Shown piece after piece: positions 5,890 through 11,999 of a stretch of 11,999 nt of DNA. Source of the DNA: CAZNVB01 sp964651495 (lineage in GTDB: Bacteria > Acidobacteriota > Aminicenantia > Aminicenantales > UBA8522); assembly GCA_964651495.1 (NCBI GenBank), contig CAZYWP010000098.1:1-11999 (forward strand), written 5' to 3'. The position numbers and the translations under genes were made by a program. The notes under the pieces are model-generated. The model saw nothing but the letters and a program-made list of their open reading frames with translations, did no database searches and was not told the DNA's origin. The stretch's first letter is position 1. The number at the start of each line of letters is the position of its first letter.

Positions 5890-7506
5890 CTATTCTGTGG
5901 GCCGGTTGAAAACGGAATCCCAGATGTCGTCCCTGATATGGAGGGCCAGCAGAACTCCCGGCCTCAATCCATAGAATTCCGATCGGTACATGGTATTTAA
6001 AATCGCTTCCAGATGGACGGCCTCCTCGGCCGAGGTGACGATCAGCGCAGGACGGCCGATCTCCCCGGCTTCCTCAGCGCTCGTCCAGTAGCCCACCCGG
6101 CCGAAGGCCCGCAGATACCAGGGCAGGGGCCAGGTCTCATAGGGGGAGGCGATGACTTTGATCAGGATGTTCCGGTGTTCCGGATAACGGGAAGCGACCT
6201 CTTCCACCCGGCGGACGAGCTTCAGAAAGTCCGGTGTCGTCTGGGCGTAGACGTAGGGATTGCGAGGATCGGCGGGATAGACGAAATTCGCCCGGTAGCT
6301 CTGGATTCCCAGATGGAAGAGCGCGGCCGCGATCAAGAGAGCGACAGGCAGGCGGCAAAGCGGAGCGCGGCAGGCGGCGAAAATCGCGCTGCAGCCGACA
6401 CCCGCCAGCAGGATGAACCCGATGTAGAATGGCAGAACGTTCCAGGGTGTCTTGTAAGGGATAAGGGAGTAAGCCGCCGTCGACAACGCTGTGTAAAAAA
6501 CCAGAAATAGCGGAAAGCGCACGTCCCGGCTTCCGGTTGGCCGTGCTCTAAACGCCGCGGCGCAGCCGGCCAGGGCCATGATCAAGATGAGCCCCTCGCT
6601 CCACAGCGGGCCAGTTGTCGGCCGGGATAAGGCGAGTGTCTGAAAATAATAATACCAGGGGTGAACATGAAATCCCCCCTCGCCCGCCCGGACGGAGTAG
6701 ATCTTAAAAGAAAGGATGGAATCCCAGAGGCCCTTTGGATTTTGCAAAAACGAGGAAAAAAGAAGGAAGGAAACCACCAGCGCCGTAGCTAGGGCCCCAA
6801 TCGCATGACTCCACCGGGCACGCGGTGTGCGCTCCGCCCTTTCTTTCTCACCTCTTTCACCAAGTTCCCGGTTCGCGTTTCTTGGGGAGGCTGGTTTCGG
6901 TTGCCTGGCTTCTCCCCGGATGAGAAACACCAGAAGGAGGGAGACGGCGGCGGCTCCGAAGGCGATGACCGCGGTTTCCTTGGTCGCATACATCAGGCCG
7001 GCGAAGACCCCGGCCGCAACCGCCCACCCGCGGCCGGGCCGCCGGAGATAGCGCCAGACTGCCGCAAGGAAGCCGACCAGGAAAAACACGAGCAGACTCT
7101 CCTGGATGTAGAAGCGGCTGAAATAGACCATCGCCGGAGAAATGGCCAGGCAGAGCGCGGCCGCGGCGACGGCGCGGCGTCCGAGCAAGGGGAGGAAAAG
7201 AAGAAGGAGGAGGACCGCGCCCAGTCCGAAGGCGGCCGTCACAGTGCGGAGCGACGCTTCGCTCAGGCGGGCCAGGGTGTTTCCGGAGGAGACCCGGGCG
7301 AAGGGAAGCGAAAAGTAGTAAAGGCTCGGGCCATGGTGGTCGGTTTTATCGTAATGATATTCGCCCTGCTCGAGGAGGGAGCCGAACTTGAGGGCCTGGT
7401 TGGCCTCGTCATGGTGCATCGGCCGGAGGCCGAGTCCGGCCAGGCGGAAAATGGCGGCGGCCAGAAGGGCGGCCAGAAAAAACCCGGCGAAGGCCCCTTT
7501 CTTCAT
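5890..7506 (-). CDS. TIGR03663-type membrane glycosyltransferase (PMT/ArnT-like)
   Basis: This is a 538-residue polytopic GT-C-type protein. The first loop carries HHDEANQA (31-38), the acidic motif expected to bind the metal and the lipid-linked donor, followed by a YDKTDHHGP stretch (52-60). YFSRFYIQE (128-136), YATKETA (173-179) and PYKTPWN (350-356) match what I recall of TIGR03663 (also called Agl23-like, 'flippase activity-associated'). After about ten to twelve helices, a soluble end (about 410-538) with YVYAQTT and WPLPWYLR probably faces the periplasm. These proteins are thought to transfer sugars from polyprenyl-phosphate carriers onto an envelope acceptor; the acceptor is unknown. 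The ATG overlaps the stop of the discoidin-like gene by four bases, and the GT2 gene follows after 8 bases. A strongly charged loop (199-233, rich in R, E and K) separates two helix groups and looks like an insertion. Confidence 0.85.
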   Translation of the reverse strand: MKKGAFAGFFLAALLAAAIFRLAGLGLRPMHHDEANQALKFGSLLEQGEYHYDKTDHHGPSLYYFSLPFARVSSGNTLARLSEASLRTVTAAFGLGAVLLLLLFLPLLGRRAVAAAALCLAISPAMVYFSRFYIQESLLVFFLVGFLAAVWRYLRRPGRGWAVAAGVFAGLMYATKETAVIAFGAAAVSLLLVFLIRGEARQPKPASPRNANRELGERGEKERAERTPRARWSHAIGALATALVVSFLLFSSFLQNPKGLWDSILSFKIYSVRAGEGGFHVHPWYYYFQTLALSRPTTGPLWSEGLILIMALAGCAAAFRARPTGSRDVRFPLFLVFYTALSTAAYSLIPYKTPWNVLPFYIGFILLAGVGCSAIFAACRAPLCRLPVALLIAAALFHLGIQSYRANFVYPADPRNPYVYAQTTPDFLKLVRRVEEVASRYPEHRNILIKVIASPYETWPLPWYLRAFGRVGYWTSAEEAGEIGRPALIVTSAEEAVHLEAILNTMYRSEFYGLRPGVLLALHIRDDIWDSVFNRPTE

Positions 7507-8186
7507 TTGGCCGGCGTGCCGTACACCTCGACTTCGACATAATGGTTCATGTCGTTGGACGTGTTCCCGTTCGACCAGAGCCGGACGTAGCGGGCTTGCG
7601 CGCCGCGCGGGTCGATGAGCCGGCCTTCGGCCGTCTCGATGTACTCCCTGTCCCGGCCGGCTCCCAGGCCGGAGGAATTGTCATGGTCATTGTTGAAAAT
7701 GATGGTGACGCCGGTGACGAAATCCTTGTCCTCGGAGACCTGGACGACGATGTCACGGTAGACGCGGGCCTGGCTGTGATAATGCCAGACCAGGACCGCG
7801 TGCAGTTCGTAAGGGGCCTTGAGGTCGATCTGGACATACTGCTTTCCCGGGCCGAACTCGACAAAATAGCCGTCCTCGCCCGACTTCTCGCCGTCGGTGA
7901 CGTAGCCGACCTCCCCGATGACGGGCTGCGTATCACTCGCCGTGACCGGCTTATTGAGCGAAAGGAGCTTTGTTCCCGCTGGAACGTAGAACGGGCCGCG
8001 CGGTTTGCCGGAGATCTTCTCCAGGTTCGGGCTGTTGATGTTCCTGGGTGTGCCGATGAACATGGGCTTGGGAAGCTGGAGCTTGAGCTCCTCCTTGCCC
8101 TGTTCCTGAGACTGAGCGGACGGAGCGGGCGAAGTAAGGCCTGCCGCCACCGCCAGGATGAGGAGGGAGAATATCGCTTCTTTCAT
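7503..8186 (-). CDS. Secreted discoidin-like (F5/8 type C) domain protein
   Basis: This 227-residue exported protein has a signal peptide at about 1-24 (MKEAIFSLLILAVAAG, cleavage probably after PSAQ or nearby). A proline-rich spacer follows (about 37-70). One galactose-binding-like domain lies at about 72-225. Its strands include KPVTASDT (79-86), YVQIDLKAPYELHAVLVWHY (117-136), VVQVSEDKDF (147-156), GAQARYVRLWSNGNT (195-209) and HYVEVEVYG (215-223), the usual discoidin order. Such domains bind sugars or surface glycans. The long HYHSQARVYRDI loop and NNDHDNSSG (165-173) are possible ligand or metal sites. A good RBS (AGGAG, 8 bases) precedes the ATG. It is the first gene of a unit with the two glycosyltransferases, so it may bind, or be modified by, the glycan they make. 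Repeat copy B lies about 75 bases upstream of the start. Confidence 0.8.
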   Translation of the reverse strand: MKEAIFSLLILAVAAGLTSPAPSAQSQEQGKEELKLQLPKPMFIGTPRNINSPNLEKISGKPRGPFYVPAGTKLLSLNKPVTASDTQPVIGEVGYVTDGEKSGEDGYFVEFGPGKQYVQIDLKAPYELHAVLVWHYHSQARVYRDIVVQVSEDKDFVTGVTIIFNNDHDNSSGLGAGRDREYIETAEGRLIDPRGAQARYVRLWSNGNTSNDMNHYVEVEVYGTPAK

Positions 8187-8260
8187 GATTTAGACTCCTT
8201 TATTCAGCAAAAAATCACCCGGCCATATTGCGAGACCGAACTGAGGGGCCGATACCTGAG

Positions 8261-8411
8261 GGGTGGCGCGGTTCGGGGGCCCCCCGCCGACCGCAGCGTT
8301 TGATGCCGCTGACTCTTTGTCCTTGAGACCAACACGACCGGCCGCGAGGGCGCCGGGGGTGAACCGAAACAGGACCCGTCGGGTGTTTCTATGGGCGATT
8401 CCGGGTTCATT
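8261..8411 (+). repeat. Dispersed structured intergenic element, copy B
   Basis: This is the second copy of the element at 2531-2764, in the same orientation. The 5' block is GGGTGGCGCGGTTCGGGGG (8261-8279), the 3' block is 8352-8378, and the end is GGGTTCATT (8403-8411). CGGTTC (8269-8274) pairs perfectly with GAACCG (8361-8366). CCCG (8375-8378) can pair with CGGG (8402-8405). The interior is only 72 bases, less than half that of copy A. It holds a different hairpin, CAGCG (8294-8298) with CGCTG (8307-8311), and a palindromic G/C run right after the 5' block (CGGGGGCCCCCCG, 8274-8286). On the minus strand it would lie in the leader of the discoidin-like gene if transcription started beyond it; a TATGAT hexamer is present on that strand at 8434-8429, but no good -35 goes with it. 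Confidence 0.7.
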
Positions 8412-8448
8412 AGCGTGAGCGTCCAGATATCATATTCTATTACATAAG

Positions 8449-8465
8449 CTCTCCGCAGGCGAGAG
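8449..8465 (-). terminator. Weak hairpin after the ApbE gene
   Basis: CTCTC (8449-8453) and GAGAG (8461-8465) form a 5-bp stem about 14 bases past the ApbE stop codon on the minus strand. No clear T-run follows on that strand, so it is at best a poor intrinsic terminator for the cytochrome/ApbE unit. Confidence 0.25.
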
Positions 8466-8478
8466 GGCCGAAATAAAA

Positions 8479-9438
8479 CTATGAAACCGGCGGCCGGGAT
8501 GATGGAGGCACGAGAATATGCCCGTTAAATAATCCGGGCTCTCCCTTGGTCGTTATGACCAGTGCCCAGACTTCCGGATGGCGGCCGCAGTAGGCCTCGA
8601 CCTCTTCCGGGCTCATAACCATGAAGGCCGTGGAGAGCGCATCCGCAACCGCAGCGGAAGGATGCGAAACCCAGGCGGCGAGATGGGACTGCGCCTCCCT
8701 GCCTGTCCTGGGATCAAAAATGTGTTGTCCCTTGACCTCTGTCCCGGAGCCGCTGAGGGACCGGCTCTTGAGCAGCACGCGCCCGGGGACACCTGCAGCC
8801 GACCACTTCCCGCTTACGCCCACCGGCCAGCCTTCCTCTCTCTCTTTCAGCCCGGGGGCCGAGCCGATCGCCACGGCCGTGCTGGTGCCGCTATGGACCA
8901 GGGCCCGGTCCACGTTCCAGTCCGAGAGTACGGCCGCTGCCCGGTCGAGGGCATAGCCCTTGCCGATTCCGCCGAGGTCAAGGTCGAGGGACATGGCCTG
9001 ATTTTCCCTTGCAGTTTCCGGTAGGCGAAGGCTGAAGCCGTCGGGGCCGGAGGAGAGTTCATAGCAGGGATTCCCGGTCTGTCCGTCGGGCCGAACTCGC
9101 TCTCGGCCTTCGGGGTATCGGATTCTCAGCCGGGATTTAAAATTGACGTCGAATGCGCCCGCCGTATCCAGACGGACCTGCTCCGCCGTCTTCAGGCATT
9201 CATAAACCTCCAGCCCGATCCGCAGCGACCCGCCGGGCTGCAGACGGTTGATCTGGCCGATCTCGCTGCACGGGTTGAAGCGGCTGAACAGCCTTTCCAG
9301 CCGGTCGACCTCCCGGAAAACCGCCATAGAGGCCTGGCCGGCGTATTTGTCCTCCGGTCCGGCGATGACCACCTCGAAGATGGTCCCCATCGCTTCATGG
9401 GCAAAACTCTGGAGGGGCTCGAGACGGGGAGAGACCAT
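8479..9438 (-). CDS. apbE: FAD:protein FMN transferase (ApbE family)
   Basis: ApbE enzymes split FAD and attach the FMN half covalently to a Thr or Ser of redox proteins, normally outside the cytoplasm. This one has 319 residues, close to family size. It has the expected motif order: AMGTIFEVV (16-24), EVDRLERLFSRF (43-54) with SEIGQIN (58-64), the diagnostic DLGGIGKGYALD (154-165), HIFDPRTG (239-246) and the Mg-site segment ADALSTAF (265-272). Two places differ from the usual form. The GGD that normally precedes the xAxG strand reads GTSTAVAIG (184-192), and the SxTSGxY segment reads SLSGSGTE (227-234). No signal peptide or lipobox is visible, although most family members are lipoproteins. 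The ATG overlaps the stop of the membrane protein gene by one base (TGATG), indicating coupling. No flavinylation target motif (SGAT-like) was noticed in its neighbours; the target may lie beyond 11999. Confidence 0.9.
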   Translation of the reverse strand: MVSPRLEPLQSFAHEAMGTIFEVVIAGPEDKYAGQASMAVFREVDRLERLFSRFNPCSEIGQINRLQPGGSLRIGLEVYECLKTAEQVRLDTAGAFDVNFKSRLRIRYPEGRERVRPDGQTGNPCYELSSGPDGFSLRLPETARENQAMSLDLDLGGIGKGYALDRAAAVLSDWNVDRALVHSGTSTAVAIGSAPGLKEREEGWPVGVSGKWSAAGVPGRVLLKSRSLSGSGTEVKGQHIFDPRTGREAQSHLAAWVSHPSAAVADALSTAFMVMSPEEVEAYCGRHPEVWALVITTKGEPGLFNGHILVPPSSRPPVS

Positions 9439-10112
9439 CAGCGCTCGTGGGAGAAGGCCAGGTCGAGGAAGGCCATAGCCGCGAGGACCGAGATCAGGGC
9501 GCTGTAGCGGTGGGCTTCGACCAGCCCGACCTGGGTCTCAAAGGAAAAATAGGGCAGCATAGAGCCGAGGGCGGTGACGGTCAGGGCCAGCCCGGCAAGG
9601 ACGAAAACCCAGAAGAGAACGGAACTCAACAGGCGGGGCGGCGGGCTGTTGAAGACCGAGCTAAGGGACGAATTCTCCTTGCTGATCGAATCGCTGAGCG
9701 CGGCGTACTCCTTTACCCGGAAAAACAGGAATACGGCCAGGCTGAGGGCAAAGACCCCTCCGCTCGCGACATGGAGAAGAAGAGGAATCCCGAAGAGGCC
9801 GCGCTGGCTGAACACGGCAAAGGCGAACCCGCTCGCGGCGAGATAGGTGAAACTCACGGTTAGGCCGACGAAGGCCCAGCGCAGGAACTGTCCCGGATAT
9901 CCGGAAACTCGGGTCCCGCATTCCGAGGCGAAACGCCTTCGGCCTTCCGGCTGGACCAGCCGGCCGGCGCTCTTTCCGAGCCAGGAGAAATAATCCCCCA
10001 GCCGCGCCAAGCCGGCTCGACCGGGGCTCGCTGCTGCGGCACGAAAGCGGCGATAGGTCAGCCGTCCCGCCACCCCTAGAACCGTGACGAGTGTAATCAA
10101 ACGGAAAATCAT
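9438..10112 (-). CDS. Membrane cytochrome-b-like subunit
   Basis: This 224-residue integral membrane protein is not assigned to a named family. A hydrophobic N-terminal segment (2-19) is followed by a basic cytosol-like stretch (20-75). Four helices then lie at about 78-101, 108-132, 161-186 and 199-220. Two histidines sit inside helices at helpful depths: H114 in PLLLHVASGG and H201 in EAHRYSAL. They could be the axial ligands of one b-type heme between helices 2 and 4, as in four-helix cytochrome b subunits. This is inference from topology, not a motif match. The location supports it: 6 bases after the stop of the multiheme cytochrome c and overlapping ApbE. Together they would form a membrane quinol/cytochrome c module. 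A few non-conserved histidines or none in homologues would argue for a plain membrane anchor instead. Confidence 0.65.
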   Translation of the reverse strand: MIFRLITLVTVLGVAGRLTYRRFRAAAASPGRAGLARLGDYFSWLGKSAGRLVQPEGRRRFASECGTRVSGYPGQFLRWAFVGLTVSFTYLAASGFAFAVFSQRGLFGIPLLLHVASGGVFALSLAVFLFFRVKEYAALSDSISKENSSLSSVFNSPPPRLLSSVLFWVFVLAGLALTVTALGSMLPYFSFETQVGLVEAHRYSALISVLAAMAFLDLAFSHER

Positions 10113-10118
10113 GGGAGG

Positions 10119-11999
10119 CTACTTCCTTTTTTCGATCAACCCGGTCCGGCGGCCCAGGGCGAGAAGAAAGACAAGGAACACGATCGACCCGGCCAGGAGG
10201 ATGGTTAAGAAGAGGACCCACTTAAACAGCGGCCGGACGGCGAAGGACAGGCCGAAAAGAAACTGGTAGGGCTTATCCAGACGCATGAACGAATTGGCCG
10301 AGACCGCTTTGACGCGCGACGTTTGGAGCGGCCCGGTCCCCCTGACCTTGCGAAAGAGGAAGGCCGATCCGGCTTTATGGCAATCCGTGCAGCCGTTTAT
10401 GCCCAAGGATTGACGGGCGGGCCGAACTTCATGGGCCAAAGGCCAGGTCACGGGTTCGGCGGCCGCATTCTCGACGGACTCGATCTTGCTCCCGGAGTCG
10501 AGCCGGAACATCCGGCCTCCGGAGATATAGATAAACCTCGCCGCTTGCCCGGACTCACTTTCCGGGTTCTCTTGCCCGAGCGCCCGGAGGACGAGCTCCA
10601 CCTGTTCCTCGGTCAGCGTTTGCTCCGACCCGGTGAGGGCGGCGATCGTGCGCAACTCGAAGTCGGAGACCAAAGGCCGGATCTGACTTTCGACGAGCCA
10701 GGCCAGCCGCGGGACGGTGGTCGGCTCGGCTGGACTCTCCAGCTTTTCCAGGTAGGTTTCGGTGACCCGGAAGAGGGCCTTTTTATAGAGCAGGACGGGT
10801 GTTCCGGGCGCGCCCGGGGAGACAGCCAGAGCCTCGAGGGTCTTTTGCATCTGGGCCTGAATATCGGGGTCGATTTCCTCGGCCTCGGGGTTGAATTCCG
10901 GGATCAGAGGGCTGATGGCGTCATCCTGGCGGAGGGCCCAGGCAGGAGTTTCACTCTGTTGTTCGCCGGGAAAAGGGGAGACATCGAGGCCGCCGTCGAG
11001 GTTCAGTTCATAGACCTTCCCTTGCAGGATAAGCACCGGGATCTGCCCCGATTGAAGCTCAAGCCCCAGGGTCAGCCCGGTCAGGATATTGACCGGGCCC
11101 TGCTCCGGGTTCAGCCCTGCTCCGGCGGCAGCCAGGACGCGGTCGGGCTGGAGCGGACGGAGAGTCCCTCCCGCGTTTTCGGCCCAGAACGCCGGCCAGA
11201 GCAGGCGGTGCGGAGTCAGCTTCCCGTTTTTTTCGCGGAGATAGACCGGCTCGATTATAGCCGGGAGGTCCGTCGACCAGCGGGCGATGCCGTAGATGCC
11301 GAGCCGGTTGGCCCGGGACGTCCGGATGCGGGTCATGTCTTTGCCCGGCCAGGGCCCCGCATGGCAGACCGTGCAGGAGAGCCTCTTGAAATGGACGGCC
11401 GGAAAACCTTTGTGCTTCGGGTAGGGGGCGCCGAGGCGGCCGGCCAGGGCTTTTGCTCCTTTGGCAGCGGCGTTCCCGAGATGGCAGCCGGCGCAGGTGA
11501 AATCTTCCGCCGCCAGGCCGGGGGTGTCTTCCGCCTCTCCTTCATAGCCGCGGATCATGGCGTGGCTGATGTCGTTGCGGTGACAGGCGACGCACTTCAA
11601 CCCGGCCGCGCTGTGGGCATCCTCCTCGAAGGCCGACTTGGCCGCGCCGAAGGGAGTCGCCGAATGGCAGGCCAGGCAGCGGCCGTCGGAGGGTTTGTGT
11701 ACAATGTCGAGAAAAGCGCGGTGCTTGCTGTCGAAAAAGCTGCGGTTATAGCGGACATACGGAGGCACGGCCCACTCGGTATCGTCGGGATCGGGCCCGT
11801 CGATGATGTCCCAGGTGCCGGCCAGACGCGAGGCCATTCCGCCAACTTCTCCCAGGCCTGCGGCGGCCGTTGCCGCCCAGCGGAAATTCTGCCGCAAGAC
11901 CTGCTTGGCCCATTCGCTCGGGTCCTGGATGTTGGAAGCGTTATGGCAGCCCAGGCAGTTGATCTCGATCCGGCCGGAAACCTCCCAGCGGGAGCCCGG
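10119..11999 (-). CDS. Membrane-anchored multiheme cytochrome c (cut by window end)
   Basis: The reading frame stays open to the window edge, so the true start lies beyond 11999. The MRQNFRW-type start at 11897 is only a TTG codon inside the gene. In the 626 visible residues there are six CxxCH heme sites: CLGCH (15-19), CLACH (108-112), CVACH (136-140), CAGCH (169-173), CTVCH (209-213) and CTDCH (537-541). Five cluster in the first third. A heme-free region of about 320 residues follows, with SGGRMFRLD-type beta strands near its end, and then the lone sixth heme. A C-terminal helix (about 590-614, WVLFLTILLAGSIVFLVFLL) ending in basic residues anchors it in the membrane, with hemes on the periplasmic side. 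It probably passes electrons between the adjacent b-like subunit and an outside partner. More hemes and a signal peptide may lie upstream. I do not recognise a named family. Confidence 0.9.
   Translation of the reverse strand, partial: PGSRWEVSGRIEINCLGCHNASNIQDPSEWAKQVLRQNFRWAATAAAGLGEVGGMASRLAGTWDIIDGPDPDDTEWAVPPYVRYNRSFFDSKHRAFLDIVHKPSDGRCLACHSATPFGAAKSAFEEDAHSAAGLKCVACHRNDISHAMIRGYEGEAEDTPGLAAEDFTCAGCHLGNAAAKGAKALAGRLGAPYPKHKGFPAVHFKRLSCTVCHAGPWPGKDMTRIRTSRANRLGIYGIARWSTDLPAIIEPVYLREKNGKLTPHRLLWPAFWAENAGGTLRPLQPDRVLAAAGAGLNPEQGPVNILTGLTLGLELQSGQIPVLILQGKVYELNLDGGLDVSPFPGEQQSETPAWALRQDDAISPLIPEFNPEAEEIDPDIQAQMQKTLEALAVSPGAPGTPVLLYKKALFRVTETYLEKLESPAEPTTVPRLAWLVESQIRPLVSDFELRTIAALTGSEQTLTEEQVELVLRALGQENPESESGQAARFIYISGGRMFRLDSGSKIESVENAAAEPVTWPLAHEVRPARQSLGINGCTDCHKAGSAFLFRKVRGTGPLQTSRVKAVSANSFMRLDKPYQFLFGLSFAVRPLFKWVLFLTILLAGSIVFLVFLLALGRRTGLIEKRK

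Noticed and set aside
4583..5974. 463-codon plus-strand open frame
   Set aside because: It runs across the VTT gene in another frame and then opposite the GT2 gene, both clear families. The composition (Pro, Gly, Arg) is that of a GC-rich shadow frame.
11895..11897. Start of the cytochrome c gene at 11897
   Set aside because: The codon is TTG with no ribosome site, and the frame upstream continues open to the window edge with another heme motif (CLGCH at 11957-11943).

Overview
This GC-rich window is densely packed with genes and looks like a chromosomal segment of a Gram-negative, probably anaerobic bacterium. It encodes an exported aminopeptidase, a periplasmic-type multiheme cytochrome c, a membrane cytochrome-b-like subunit, an FMN transferase and surface-glycan genes. 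The gene mix (a TIGR03663-type glycosyltransferase, a secreted discoidin-like protein, multiheme c plus ApbE) would fit the Acidobacteriota/Aminicenantes part of the tree. That placement is a guess from gene content; nothing here is phylogenetically decisive, and no rRNA or tRNA gene was seen.

Layout. 1-103: the 3' end of an unrecognised plus-strand gene. 121-303 (minus): a 60-codon fragment of an IS91-type transposase that stops inside its HUH motif. 524-865 (minus): a stand-alone PAS protein. 1021-2403 (minus): an exported Xaa-Pro aminopeptidase (M24B). 2404-2843: a long intergenic stretch with two divergent candidate promoters (2442-2471 minus, 2782-2811 plus) and, between them, repeat copy A (2531-2764). 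2844-5156 (plus): a tight three-gene unit of CDP-alcohol phosphatidyltransferase, radical SAM/twitch protein and VTT/DedA-type membrane protein, pointing to envelope-lipid work. 8186-5153 (minus): a second tight unit of secreted discoidin-like protein, TIGR03663-type membrane glycosyltransferase and family 2 glycosyltransferase, pointing to polyprenyl-phosphate-linked glycosylation. These two units converge and their stop codons overlap in a TTAA. 8187-8478: an intergenic stretch with repeat copy B (8261-8411). 11999-8479 (minus): a redox unit of membrane-anchored hexaheme-or-larger cytochrome c (cut by the window end), membrane cytochrome-b-like protein and ApbE FMN transferase, probably one electron-transfer complex with a flavinylated partner outside the window.

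The most unexpected signal is the pair of intergenic elements at 2531-2764 and 8261-8411. They share a 19-base 5' block (one mismatch), a 27-base 3' block (four mismatches) and a common TTCATT end. Their interiors differ completely in length and sequence. The 5' and 3' blocks can base-pair with each other in both copies, and the copy differences preserve the pairing. This looks like a dispersed structured element, either an RNA or a structured DNA repeat, that I cannot assign to a known family.
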